Shown: positions 24,801 through 37,799, counted from the stretch's first letter. The stretch is DNA of 64,000 nucleotides from Ampelomyces quisqualis (GCA_018398575.1 JAGTXZ010000005.1:1-64000), one strand, 5' to 3'. Made by a program: numbers and translations. Notes: generated from the letters alone by a model not told the origin.

Positions 24801-27800
24801 CAGAAAGACCTCCTATAGTGTAATAGAGCTAGTATTAGATTCTAAAAGGTATGCTGTCTACTTAGGCACGTTAGGTACCCTTCTTCTATACGTAGGAATA
24901 GGTTATCTAATTAACGTTGTAAGCAATACAGCCTATAGGTTTCCTTCCTGCCTAGGTAACTAACTTAGAAAAATACTGTACAAAGTCTGCGTTCTATGCG
25001 CTATCTAATTCTCTACAGGTCTTGTCTGTAACGCGCTAAATCTATATTTCTCTTACCTCCTTATAGTATTCCTAAAGGCAGGCCTAAGTATTAAAAATTG
25101 TATAGGGAAAGGTGCAGTTAGTGCTGCGCTCTAGGCAATCGCAATTTCTCCTAGTAGTAGGGTTAAACTACTTAGCACAGAGACTTATTGGCATAGCGTA
25201 CTAGAAATACTATCCTTTAGGTAGGTTTCCTTATAGTTTGTCTTGTTAGTACTTAGCTACTACGTCTTTAGTAAACGTATTATACTTAGCTTTAGGATAA
25301 TTACATAGTTCTTAGTCTGTAAAACACTTAACGCAGTTGTTAGTCTACTAATCCTCTGTTTTGCAAAGCTCTTCTAGAAGCTAGGCAGCCTCTTGCTATA
25401 GGGTAACTGCCTGGTCCTAGTTAAAGGTAAGCGTGTGTTCTACCCAAGCTTTTTTGCTACTATTAGGTCTGTATAGAGCTATTAGGGTAGATAGCTGCAG
25501 GCTAGAGAACATACCTAATAGGTGGTGTTAGTGCTAATTTATGTACTTAGGTTAGAAATTAAACTTTAACTATAGATTTGTTTGTAAGCAGGTCTCTTAT
25601 TAAAACTTATAGTAGGTGTAGTAACTATAGGGGAGGCTCTCGCGCTATTGGAGCTATTTTCTAGTGTAGGTAATTTCCCTTATATTGTTATTTGTTAACA
25701 GGAAGAGAGAAATGTTACTAATAGTAGTTGGTCTACTATAGGTTATAGGGTACAATAGAGCTCTATAGTAGTACTATTATCTAAATAAGTTTGTTTTGCA
25801 GGTGTAGCTACAGGCGTAGCTACTATACCAACCTATTTGTAGGTAGTACTTAGGTTAGCATAGGAGCAATATAGTACTTTATTAGAATAGTAATAGACAC
25901 GTAACATGTTACTGTTAATATACTAATTAATAGAGACATAGAGGCATCTAAACTTTGTTCTACTCCTCTTAACAATATCCTTAATAATTTAGCAGATACT
26001 AGAAGTTTGTTTTAGTAGGAAGAAATGTATACTAGCAATAACAATAATTCTTGTAATGTATTGTTTTCTATTGCGGCTACTACAGCCTGTTTCTTGTAAG
26101 TAGGTTAAGAGGTAGTTAGGGTATCTAAACCAGATTACAAGACTAATACCTAGTATGTTAACTCTAGCGTTAAAAGTAGTAGTTGCTACAAGGATACTAC
26201 GCTAAGCTACAGTAAATTTAGCTTGCACCTTACTACGCTCCTAGTCTAACATTTGGCTATAGTAGTAATGCGCGCCTAAGCGCTTGCTAAGCTTCTTAGC
26301 TATACTTGTTATAGGAACGTATACAAGAATCTTCTTATAGGAACTTTTCTCTACTTCTACGTATTTAGCTATATTTTTAATAGACAATTTAGGTAGAGAA
26401 GATAGAGTGTATACGTTATATTAGATGTTCTTTTAAATAGTTGGCTCTTAGAAGACGTCTACTATACTACTTACACTAAGTATTCTAAACGCTTCTTCTT
26501 AGGCTACTAGTAGTACAGTTACTAATAGTAGAGTAATAGGAACTGCGTAGCAAGTAAGTTTCCTAATCTGCAATAGCTGTAGATAATACTTGTAGTTGTC
26601 TATAAGAACGTAATAAAACTTGTCTAATACTATACGCTCTAGTCTACCTAAGCCTTAGAGATAGCTAACAAGAGTATAGAATTAAGAGAAACCAAGATAT
26701 TCTAGCATAGTAAATAAGACACGCGCTGTTTTATTAAACACTTAGGCTCTAAACACAAAGAAAGAAAGACACAGCTATTTGCACTACTAGGTTAGATTGG
26801 TTTAAAAGGCAACTAGCAGTGTAATAATAATAGTTTGTCTATATTTACTGTAGTAAGTAAGAAGAAGAAAGGTAAGGCTCTTTCTACTAGCTATACTAGC
26901 AATATAGGTAACTACTAGATACTCTGCTAAGATACGCTCTAGGACAGCGCGCTGTTATCCTCTAAAATTAGTGTTTCTACTAAAGTTCTCTCTTAGTAAT
27001 ATCTTGGTATTAATGCTGTATAATATAGGGTGCGGCGCAGTCTTCTTGTTATACTCTTCTTAACCAGGCGCTTTTAGCAGCAAGAATCCTAGGTTACAGT
27101 GCTAATCTATTAAAACTTTAAAGAAGGTCTAGGTAGTGTTATTTTGTAAGTAGAAGACTAAGACAGTCTTAGCTGCGTAGATTCTGTAGCTAGTATTTAG
27201 GGTGTAATTAGCCTGTTGTTCTACTGCATCTAAGTACACTTCTTTAGCAGCTTTCTTAACTTCTTCTAGTAAGAGTACTTAGATCTTAGCCTTGCAGTTA
27301 TTCTTGTAACAGCTAAACGTAACTAGTATGTAACGCATAATAAGAGAAGAAGCCTCTGTACCAAGATACTGTAATATAGCCTTCTTTATAGCAGTAGTAA
27401 CGTAGGATAAGGTTGCGTATTAATAACTAGACTTATTAGGCTATAAGAAAGCGCTACGTGCTTAGTAGTAGTAAGACGTAGGTACAGTATCTATAGATTA
27501 AGCAGTAATAGTTTAATAGAAGAGTTAGATAAGCTATATATACCTTACAATAAGGGCGCCTATCTTGCAAGGTAGAAAACAATACGCTATCTTAAGAGAT
27601 TTATTGCAGTTATAGCCTTTGTAGTACTAGAGCACAACTGCTACAAGTCCTTAGAATATAAATAAGTTTTAGTTCCTATTAGATATAGAGTTCTATAGCT
27701 AGACGCTTAACAATTTAGTTAGGCAGGCTAGTTATCTACTTGTAAAGTAAATAAGCAAAAACAACAGTTAGAGGAAGTTATCTACGCGCGCACTGTACCT

Positions 27801-29800
27801 CTTAATTTAGTAGAAATTATCTAAATTGTTAATACGCAAATCCTTGTAGGTATTATCTTAAGAGGCAATAACTCCTTATTACTACACAAAAGCAGATCTA
27901 TAGCTAAGGCTTTTATGTGTAGGACAGAACAGATTGTAACTAATTGTACTATTACTAGAGTTGCATAAGACAGCATTCTATAGGATAGAAGGCAGGTTAC
28001 TTGTCTTAGTAACAAACGTTAACTCTATAACTAGAGATTCTGCGCAGTAGTAAAGACTCTAGACTATACTAATAAAGTGTTTAAAGGATGTTATAATATA
28101 ATAGATAGTTACTATTAAACTATTCTATTAAACAAAGGTATCTAACGTCTTACTATACTAGAATTAGGCAATATAATGCAAAGTAGTAATAACCTAGTTT
28201 ATTATAGTAGGATATTTAGACGTTATATATTAGAGGACCTACAACTTAAATACGTTACTACTAGTAGTAGCATTAGTCTCTAACGCGAAGTGCTATATCT
28301 TAGCCTTTTCCTGTTCTTAGATAATTTAGTCTACTTTAAATAGTTGCAAATCCTATTCTTTCTACACAATAGTACTTAGTGTTTTAACTACTATACTAGC
28401 TAGTTCTTTAAGGTATAGTTTGTAGTAGGCTGTAAACTTTATATATTTCTTAATAGTAGAGCAGTTAGTTACAAAATTGTATACTTTACAGAATCTCTTG
28501 TCTTAGGCGTTAACAGCAAGGAACGTAAGAGAGGTAACTATAGCTAGGTTAAAATTACGCTGCAGTGCAGTCTGCTCTAAAAGCGCTATCTAGAAATTAT
28601 AACACAGGCCTTCTAACACGTCTAGTTTACTCTTCTTGTGTTTTGTCTCTACTTTAGGATACTTAGGGTAGAGGCTGTCTAAGTAGGCCTAGATAGGCCT
28701 CTAAGTGCATAACTAGTACTTAGTTATGTTAAGAGTAAGTAGCTAAGGAACAATGTTGTTAAATACGTTATAGAAGAATATAAAAATTGTAATAATTGTG
28801 CTGCTATAGCAATTGTTAAATCTCTAGTAAGGTAGTAGAGGTGTAATAGAAATGTACTGCAAGTACTTTTGCATAACTTAAATCTAGGCCTAGCAAGACG
28901 TTAGGGAAATATAATGTTAGTATACTAATATTATACTTTTTACTACATTAGCTAAGTACTATAGTTAGGTAGAGCGTCCTGGTTTTATATATTTACAAAC
29001 AGTTTTCTATTTTATATCTGCTACGTAGCGCTAGAACTGCGTATGTTCTAGGTATAGGTAGGTTTGTTAGTTAGAGACAGTTAGTACAACAGCGTTTACG
29101 CGCTTTTGTTCCTTTCTAACTCTTGTTTCTACTGCAAGAAACTGCGCCTCTAAAGTAGTAAGTTATATTAACGTAGGGTTAATAATATCCTGTAGGTTAG
29201 AGGTAACAGGAACAGTTTTATTAGGTATTAGGTTCTTTTCTACAACTGCCTCCTCTATGTAGATAGGCGTAGTTTCTTTAACAACCTTAAAATATCTAGT
29301 AATATAGGTAGTTACAAGTTGTAACTCTCTTGTAAAGAACTACTAACTATATACTACTTGCTACTATTTGCTTTACTACTCTAGTTGTTGTTTATTACTT
29401 AATATAGCAGGGGCAAATAGCTTATGTTTAGCATAGAAGTAAGTCTTTATATTCTTAATTGCAGTTTTGCTAGTGCAAATAGTGCTGTATTACTTACACT
29501 TTAGTAAATCCTAATAGATTTTAAGACTAGAAATAGCTAGGATAGGTTTGCTTAGGATATATAGATAGGCTAGCTAAACATAGAGATGCTTGCGCTAGGT
29601 GTTAACAAAGGCTTAAAGAGCTTCTCTTTCCTTAATAGTAGTGTAATTAGCGTGTTTAGAATTAAAGTGTTACTAGATACTAGCAGGATTAAGGTAATAT
29701 TAATAATAAGAGTAAATAACAATACTATAGCTAGAAAGAAGATATAGGTAAACATAGGCATAGACAGACATAGCGCTACTTTGCACATAATAGAATAGTG
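24800..29800 (-). pseudogene. Telomere-linked RecQ helicase relic, copy 2
   Basis: Minus-strand read-through gives a long RecQ helicase. Walker A GTGGGKS-like is degraded to SIASRKS (26,877-26,900). The DECH box is degraded to DKFY (26,610-26,624). The second lobe is well kept: KILVYVPITSIAKKL, YYSQMLD and LVATTTFNARVNI (26,153-26,192), then YLQETGCSSRN, the QESGRAGRD motif with Gly/Ala changed to Cys/Ser. A tail motif like CRR..L..Y.D.N..R..C follows, typical of fungal telomere-linked helicases. The N-terminal half (about 27,300-29,800) shares KVYNF with copy 1. It is as divergent from copy 1 as separate subfamilies would be. Boundaries are approximate. Confidence 0.82.
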
Positions 29801-30049
29801 TTGTAAAGGAGAAAAGGTTTTTTACGCTTCTATAGCGTAGTAACTATAAGACAATTTTGTTAAGAGAAAAGTGTTTAAATCTAGCCTATTTTAGTTAAAG
29901 CAGGTTTTTTTTAAAGAAGGCTTAGCGAGCAGGAGACAAGAGTATGTTGCTACCTAGCTAACGCATACTATTTCTACACATTCTAGCAAGTACTTCTAGG
30001 CTAAGCATTTCTTAATAGTAGTTAGGTCTACTCTGAATTTAATCCCCTA

Positions 30050-31560
30050 AGATGTATCTTAACACGTAGCAAGAGCTAGAGCAGTGCAGGCTGTAGATAA
30101 CGCTTTAGATAGAACTAAAAAAGTAATATATACCTAGGTTCTAGACAAATATAACCTGCTAGAAGTATTTTTTGCTAAGAATTTATATAATGCCCTGCTA
30201 TAGATATGCAAGTAAACTAACTAAATAACGTTACTAAAAATTATTAACAACGTTTATAACAACCTGCGCATATTAATGCTCTAGGCTAATGTTTATAACT
30301 AAGTAAGCAAGGGAGAAAACGTTAATAAGGTACAAGTCTGCTATTTAGCAGTAGTAGACAAGGTAGACTCTACTAGACCTAGGACTAGCAGAAAGAGACA
30401 GAGGAGAGAAAAGACAACGCGACAAGCTAAAAAGGCTCTAGTAGAAAAGATAAACCTAGCACTTGTGCAGATAGTAGCAAGTAAGCAGGATTAGAAAGTC
30501 GCGCAGCGCACAATTAGTAGGATAGTAGAAGAGCAGTGTTATTACACGTACGCTAAATTATTGCCTAGTATAGGAATTACTATAGTTTCTTAGATAATTA
30601 GCAAGGCTCTGTTAGTAGGATTAATAGAGGCATTCTAAGATTAGCAGGATGTCTTAAGAATTTAGAAACGTTAACGTAGTAGGGGACGCAAGTTATTCTA
30701 TTAGGTAGTAGTAGCAAGGAGTGCACTAGCTATATAAGTGTATAATAATAATATATTACTTGTAAGAGGTAGTCTAAGTTCCTAGATAGTTCTATCCTAG
30801 TACTAGGATTGTAACACTATAGATAAGTAGGGTCTAACGCTTTTGCAACGCAAGAGATAGAAGTATAAGGTAGCAGAGGCAGAGAAATTAAGAGTAGACA
30901 GCATTACAGATAAAATAAGGCAGCAATAGAAACTAGATGCGCTGTATAAGGAATACACAACGCTAGAGAAGAAAATGCAAAAGCTTAATATAAGCACTAG
31001 AGCAAGGGGACAACGTTATAATACTCTAGCAAAGGAGTATTTGTTCTAGTGCGCATATAAGGACAATAATAGTAATCTGCTAACAAAGAAACAAAATACT
31101 AATCTTTGGCTGTGTTTTAGGTAGTTGTTAGATTAAGAAAAACAATAGAATATTATTAAAGTGCTTGCAGAAAGCGTTAGGATCTTTAGTTTACTACTAA
31201 AGAGTTTAATTATAAATGCGTAGATTAAATAAATATTAACATAAACACGTGTACGTTAGTAGATAGGAATAGTAATAGAGTGTAATAAGGACATACCTGT
31301 AATTGCAGCTAAGATAGAGCTACTCTTCTTAGCTTACATAGATAAAAGTAAGCCTCTATTAGAGTTTCTCTTTCTAAAGCAACTAGACAAGTTTTATACG
31401 TTGCGCCTGTTAGCTTTATTTAAAAGGTAAGTCTCTACAGCAAGAGTTATTATACAGCTAACTGTAGCAGTAAAGTAAATGTATTAGATAGCAAATCTTA
31501 AAGTAGAAGAGTCTAGAGTTTAGAGGTTCCAAATACACAAATAGAGAGGATTATATTAGA
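30050..31560 (+). pseudogene. Unknown repeat-family ORF relic, copy 2
   Basis: Plus-strand relic, about 490 codons with read-through. It contains VEEQCYYTYAKLLPSIGI, aligned with VEEQRYCSFAKSLRSIGI of the relic at 11.2-13.0 kb, and LYKEYTTLEKKMQKLNIS further on. The rest has diverged strongly. It stands divergent to RecQ relic copy 2, repeating the arrangement of the first pair. Family unknown. Confidence 0.55.
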
Positions 31561-31618
31561 GAGTAATAAAGAGAAGTTAGAGAATTCTTTGTCTAAAGAG
31601 TAAAGTATTGCAGGTACA

Positions 31619-31720
31619 TTAAGGGGTGTTAAAGCAGGTGCAATAGGTAGATACTAGAGAGAAAGAGTGTTTAGATAGAGGTAATATTAGCTGTTACTAG
31701 TAGTAATAACCCCTACAAGT
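31619..31720. repeat. Half-sites of the dispersed palindrome (P8)
   Basis: AGGGGTGTTAAAGCAGGTGC near 31,620 and AGAGTGTTTAGATAGAGGTA near 31,668, followed by a weak complement ending in AACCCCT. They lie at the 3' side of the unknown relic copy 2. Confidence 0.4.
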
Positions 31721-31860
31721 AGCTAGGTAGGAAAGACTATAGGTAACGTAGATTTAAAAAGCAACTCTATATTAATATTGTAGTTAGAGCGCGTAGGCTA
31801 ACTAGGGACATTACAGGATAATACAAAATAGTTAGTACATACACCTTAAGGTAGTGCTGT

Positions 31861-32550
31861 TTTCTGCAGTAATAGCTAAAGTCTATTTCCTACTATAATA
31901 GCTAAAGTCTATTTCCTGCTGTAACAGACAAAATCTATTTTCTACAGCAACAGCTAAAGTCTATTTCCTACTATAATAGCTAATGTCTATTTTCTGCTAT
32001 AACAGCCAAAATCTATTTTCTACTATAACAGCTAAAGTCTATTTCCTGCTGTAACAGCCAAAGTCTATTTTCTGCTGTAATAGATAAAATCCATTTCCTG
32101 CAGTAACAGCCAAAATCTATTTCCTATAGTAACAGCCAAAATCTATTTTCTGCAGTAACAGCCAAAATCTATTTCCTGCTACAACAGCCAAAATCTATTT
32201 CCTGCTGCAACAGCTAAAATCTATTTTCTGCTATAATAGCCAAAGTCTATTTCCTACTATAATAGACAAAATCTATTTTCTACTACAACAGCTAAAATTT
32301 ATTTCCTACTATAACAGCCAAAGTCTATTTCCTGCTGCAACAGCCAAAATCTATTTTCTACTACAACAGCCAAAATCTATTTCCTGCTACAACAGCCAAA
32401 GTCTATTTCCTACTACAATAGACAAAATCCATTTCCTACTGTAACAGCCAAAATCTATTTTCTGCTACAATAGCTAAAGTCTATTTCCTGTAGCAATAGC
32501 CAATATCTATTTTCTGCTGTAATAGCTAAATTCTATTTCCTAGTTGTACG
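31861..32550. repeat. 26-bp minisatellite, about 26 copies
   Basis: The unit reads GCCAAAATCTATTTCC followed by TGCTGTAACA and variants. Copies differ almost only by transitions: GCCAAA against GCTAAA or GACAAA, AATCCATTT against AATCTATTT, and AACAG against AATAG. CCA is still present in many units, unlike the flanks. Confidence 0.93.
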
Positions 32551-32599
32551 CAACAGTCTATTTTGGGTTTAGCTACAACGCACTAACTAGAAATAATCT

Positions 32600-33440
32600 A
32601 TTTTTAAGCTGAAACAGGCTGTACTACGTACAGTAGAAAGAATTTATAATGTAGGCCTATAATATTATAATTAAAGGTAATATACTTAACGTAATTGCCT
32701 TAACTAAAGAGAAATAGCAACTAAAACTAGACAAGTATAATAAGTTAGTGCAACAGTATAAAGAAAAAATAGAGTATTATTAAGTAGTTATAAATAGCAA
32801 GCAACGCAAATATTACAAGAACTAGATATACTTTTACTAGTATAACGCGTAAATACTGTTAGGTTAGCCTTAATATAACGCAATAGTATAGACTACTATA
32901 GCAGATAGTGTAGCACTAGCAGACACAGCACCTAATCCTAATATAACTAACTAGTAAGATAATTACTACTCTGCAAGTAGTAGCAGCTATTACAGCCTTC
33001 TATACATAGAGCGTGTTGTATACTTACTAACGCGTGCTCTATAGAACGTTAAGCCTAGTAGCTGCGTCTAGGCTAGCTTACTTTTAAAGAAGCGCAATTT
33101 GTCTATGCTATATTTAATTAAAAAGCCTACATAACTAGATAAGAGAGACTAGCTTAGTTAGCTTACGCTATAAGAGTGTAAAGACATAAGTAGCTAGCTG
33201 CAGTATACAGTTCTGCTAGTGCTATAGTACTTAACAGTCCTTAACTATTAAATCTAGCAACACTAGTAACACTAGCAATACTAGCAATACTAGCAATATA
33301 GGCAACGCAGGTAACACAGGCAATTTGCTATTAGGTTACTATTAGGTTACTAGCAACCAGAAGTAAGTAAGGTAACTTTAGTAAATTGTCTAGTAGATAG
33401 TATTGCTGTTAGGCAGCCGCGGGTTGCTGCGACTAGGCTA
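32600..33440. other. Coding-like but unrecognised; short CTAGCAATA repeats
   Basis: A plus-strand frame near 32,660-32,830 reads as Lys/Gln-rich helical sequence (LDKYNKLVQQYKEKIEYY), perhaps the tip of another relic. Around 33,255-33,340 there is a short tandem of CTAGCAATA and GGCAACGCA-like units. Confidence 0.35.
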
Positions 33441-33469
33441 ACTAGACAAATCTTAATTTTTTCTAACGC

Positions 33470-34890
33470 AGTAAGCTTCTACGTATTATAGTATAGCTAG
33501 TTATAGTATTTTCTAGCTTAGTTATATATTATAGAGCTATATAAACTACTATAAAAAAAAGGCCTAGATAAAAGGGTCTAGATAAAACTTTTTTTTCTAG
33601 CTTAGTTATATATAAGAAAGTAATAAAAACTACTTTAAAAAAAAGGGCCTAGATAAAAGAGCCTAGATAAAAGGGCCTAGACAAAAGGGACTAGATAAAA
33701 CCTTTTCTTTATAGCTTAGTAAGCTTTCTAGTATTATAGTATAGCTAGTTATACTATTTTCTAGCTTAGTTATATATTAGAAAGCTATAAAAACTACTTT
33801 AAAAAAAGGGCCTAGATAAAAGGCTCTAGATAAAAGAGCCTAGATAAAAGGGCCTAGATAAAACTTTTTTTTTAAGGTTTAGTAGGCTTTCTACTATGAT
33901 AATATAGCTAGTTATAGTATTTTCTAGCTTAGTTATATTATATAAAGCTATAAAAACTACTTTAAAAAAAAGGGCCTAGATAAACTTTTTTTAAATAGCT
34001 TAGTAAGCTTTCAAGTATTATAGAATAGCTAGTTATACTATTTTCTAGCTTAGTTATATATTAGAAAGCTATAAAAACTACTTTAAAAAAAGGGCCTAGA
34101 TAAAAGGGTCTAGATAAAAGGGTCTAGATAAAAGGGCCTAGATAAAACTTTTTTTTTATAGCTTAGTTAGCTTTCTAGTATTATAGTATAGCTAGTTATA
34201 CTATTTTCTAGCTTAGTTATATATTAGAAAGCTATAAAAACTACTTAAAAAAAAGGGCGTAGATAAAAGGGTCTACATAAAAGGGCTTAGATAAAGGAGT
34301 CTAGATAAAACCTTTTTTTTATAGCTTAGTAAGCTTTCTAGTATTATAGGATAGCTAGTTATACTATTTTGTAGCTTAGTTATATATTAGAAAGCTATAA
34401 AAACTACTTAAAAAAAAGGGCCTAGATAAAAGGGTCTAAATAAAAGAGTCTAGATAAAAGGGTCTAGATAAAAGAGTCTAGATAAAAGAGTCTAGATAAA
34501 AGCGTCTAGATAAAAGGGCCTAGATAAAACTTTTTTTTTATAGCTTAGTAAGCTTTCTAGTATTATAGTATAGCTAGTTATACTATTTTCTAGCTTAGTT
34601 ATATATAAGAAAGCTATAAAAACTACTTTAAAAAAAAGGCCTAGATAAAAGGGTCTAGATAAAAGAGTCTAGATAAAAGGGTCTAGATAAAAGGGCCTAG
34701 ATAAAAGGGCCTAGATAAAACTTTTTTTTTAAGGTTTAGTAGGCTTTCTACTATAATACTATAGCTAGTTATAGTATTTTCTAGCTTAGTTATATTATAT
34801 AAAGCTATAAAAACTACTTTATAAAAAAGGGCCTAGATAAAAGGGTCTAGATAAAAGGGTCTAGATAAAAGGGCCTAGATTAACTTTTTT
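33470..34890. repeat. Nested minisatellite: hairpin macro-unit plus 14-bp units
   Basis: About eight or nine macro-units of roughly 110-230 bp. Each contains a hairpin (ATAGTATA, a six-base loop GCTAGT, TATACTAT), the stretch TTTTCTAGCTTAGTTATA, AAGCTATAAAAACTACTT, and then 1-8 tandem copies of a 14-bp unit AGGGCCTAGATAAA or AGGGTCTAGATAAA. Macro-unit length varies with the number of 14-bp units. No reading frame is maintained. Confidence 0.92.
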
Positions 34891-35299
34891 TTTTTTAGTT
34901 TAGTAGGCTACTACTAAGGCTAGTAAGGTGCTAGTAGTAGTAGCGTTACGAGTAGAAGGTCTACTAAGGTGCTAGAGGCTTCTAGAGGCGCTAGGGCCAA
35001 AAGAGTCTAGATGCTCAAAAGGGCCTAGATAAAATGTCTGGATAACCTATTAGCACTTACCTATACGTAACCTCTAATTATAATAGTCTATTATACAGCC
35101 TTATACTATATAGACAGATTAATTAAAAGTTTACGCACGTGCTATTAGCCTTTGCCCTATAGAGAGCTTAACTACTAACGTACTAAAGCTCTATAGAATA
35201 GAACGTTACTCTATAAGTGCTGCAGCCTAATCTTAAGCACTTACAAATATCTAATAGCCCTATACTCTATGTCTTTTCTACTTACTCTCTATTACGCGA

Positions 35300-36000
35300 T
35301 TTCTTTCTGCAATAGTACTATAGAACTATTACTTTATACTAGACAAATATTATAATTTTAGCGCGTAGACTCTAAACGCATACAAAAGTTATCTATAAAG
35401 CTTTGTAGTAATAACTATAAAGATAAGATATAGAAGAAATTTAGTGTTAAGGCGTAGATTCTTAAGAGACTAGGCTGTTATGCATAAATTGTTCTGTTTG
35501 TTTACCTATCTATAACCTATAGAAAGTTAACTAAGCTTACCTAACAGGTATTACTATATCTTAAAGAATAGTATTAAGATAAGTAAAGCAAGTTATAGAA
35601 ATTTACAGAGCTTTATTAACTTCTATAACACAACTTTACCTGCCTTATTACGTTAGAGATTTACTAAGCAAGTAGCTAAATTAGTAGCTTATATCTATAA
35701 GTATAGTGTTATTTATTTAGATTTGCGCTCTAAAAACTTTCTTGTAGACAACTTAGGCAAGTAATCTACTAATAGACTTAATTTATAGCTTTGTAACTTT
35801 AGTAGCTTAACCTACAAAAAACTTTACTTAGATAGTAGGCATATACTAGACACACTGTTCTTTAACCTGCAAATTACATCTTAGGAGTCTAGGCCTACTA
35901 CAGACATCTTTAGTCTTAGATCTATCCTTTATTACTGCGCAGCAGCAATTATAGTCTATTACGTTGTTACTAACAGTTGTATAGCGTTTAGAGTAGACGC
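35300..36000 (+). pseudogene. Protein-kinase relic
   Basis: Plus-strand read-through gives the catalytic half of a eukaryotic-type protein kinase. The catalytic loop reads VIYLDLRSKNFLVDN (35,708-35,752; the HxDL His has become Tyr, Asp at 35,720-35,722 remains). The DFG motif reads NFS at 35,795-35,803, so its metal-binding Asp is lost. A downstream SRPTTDIFSLRSILYY matches the P..DI(F/W)SLG segment. Upstream, FSVKAQILKRLG resembles the helix C/lobe linker. The ATP-binding glycine loop was not found. Changes at His, Asp and Gly all fit C-to-T or G-to-A mutation. Confidence 0.68.
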
Positions 36001-36009
36001 GTTAATTAG

Positions 36010-37780
36010 TTAGTAGAACTGTACTTCTATTAGCTAAAAAAGTGCTGTTATTACGTAATAGTAACGTTAGTAGAATATTAAAACTTTATGCTAACTGCTA
36101 AGAAATGTTAGAGGAATACTAATCTTTTTGCTAACTATAAGTATTATTATAAAATAGCAATAGATTACAATTGCTATTAGAGCAATTTAATATATAGATA
36201 GAGGTAGACAATTTATAGCTTACTATAGGCAAAAAAGACTAGTAGCAGGCGTTAGAAGAGTTCTAGAGAGTCTTCTTCTAGAATATAGAAGACTATTTAA
36301 GTATATACCTGCTTAACACCTAACGTTATATATTGTAAGATATAGGAATACTACACTATACTATCTACTCTACTACTACAAGCGTCTGTGCTTACTCTTA
36401 TATTATTAGTAGATTACTAAGCAAGCTTTCACGCAAATAGAAGCTTTCTGTTAGCTAGAAGTACTTTAGAGAGCATATTAATATTATTCTTACGCTTTAC
36501 GTCTTACTATTTATTAACAGAAAGTTACGTTTCTTGCTAGCGTACCTAGCTTTAGATCTTAAGGAAAGAAGTATATAATAGCTACTTACCCTGTCTTCTA
36601 TACAGCTATTAGGACTTATTAACGTTACCTTTCTGCCTATCTCTTTTTATACACAGTGCACTATTGTAAGAGCTTAAGTTCTGTGTTCTATAGGCTAATA
36701 ACTATAGCCTCTAGATTATGTAGTAACGCTAGTAGCGCTCTGTTTTACACTTGTAAAGGCCTTTCTCTTACTCTCCTTTCTTCTTTACTTACTCTAGATT
36801 AGCTTTACTACGTGCTCTTGCTTGCAAGGTATAGTTAGTAACTAGGTAAGATAGTAGCTACCTTACTACTATTAAGATCTAGAGTTACAATTGTTAACAC
36901 CTACCTTAAAAGAGCAGGTAGCTATAAATATCTATAGTTTAGGAGTATAGGCATACTATAGTCTTGTTGCGACAAAAGCCTTTCTTATAAAGGCTAAAGC
37001 CCTTTTTGTAAAGGCTAAAGCCTTTCTTGTAAAGGCTAACTTTAACAAAAGCCTTTCTCTTGTAAAGGCTAATAGCAACTTCTATACAAAAGCTCTTCTT
37101 ATAATTTATAAAGGCAAACTTCTATATAAATACCTAATTAGCTTAGCTAAAATAACTTATTATTAAAGCAATTGTTTTAACAGTTCTATAATAGGGCTTA
37201 TCTGCTACTATATAACCTTCTGCTAGACTACTCCTATATATAGAGAAATAGTGTTAGTTTAGACTTAAGTAGACACCTATTCTAACTCTTTCCTCCTACT
37301 TAGCGTTCCTTTAAGACTAGGTATAAGTTAATTAATAATAATTAAGGTAGTAAGATAATACTAGAACAGGCCTATTAGACTAATTATTAAATAACAATTA
37401 CCTAAGGGGCTTATATAATAAAGTTAACAGATTATTAGTTGTATAAGTTATTAGAGGCGTTAAGAGGCTAGAGTAACAAAGTTAAGAGAGAATAGGCACG
37501 TGTGTAAGTTACTAGAGGTGTAAAAGTACGTAGGTAGCAACGTAATATAACGTAACACTATAGCGTACGTAAGAATATTTTAATAGCGCTTTCTATACGT
37601 AAAATTTACTTTAATTGTTACTCTATACTTGCGTATACGCTACCTACTACAAATATTTGCAAGTAATTACTATATAACTACGCGCTTATATAGTAGTAAG
37701 TAGGTAAGTTTGTCTAACTACTATTACTTAACATTTACTTATAAATAAGTGTGCACTGCCTGTTCTATATAGCTCTAATT
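36010..37780. other. No gene recognised; contains a hairpin array
   Basis: AT-rich sequence with scattered coding-like pieces on the plus strand but no followable frame. The only clear structure is the hairpin array at 36,974-37,070. Confidence 0.45.
36974..37070. repeat. Tandem hairpins GCCTTT...AAAGGC
   Basis: Four successive short inverted repeats of the form AAAGCCTTTCTTGTAAAGGC, with loops of 5-8 bases. A fifth degraded one follows near 37,085-37,120. Confidence 0.75.
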
Positions 37781-37799
37781 AATAACACTAATATACAAT

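Noticed and set aside
31861..32550. Possible CRISPR-like array
   Set aside because: Units are direct tandem repeats without unique spacers, and the context is a eukaryotic subtelomere. It is a minisatellite.
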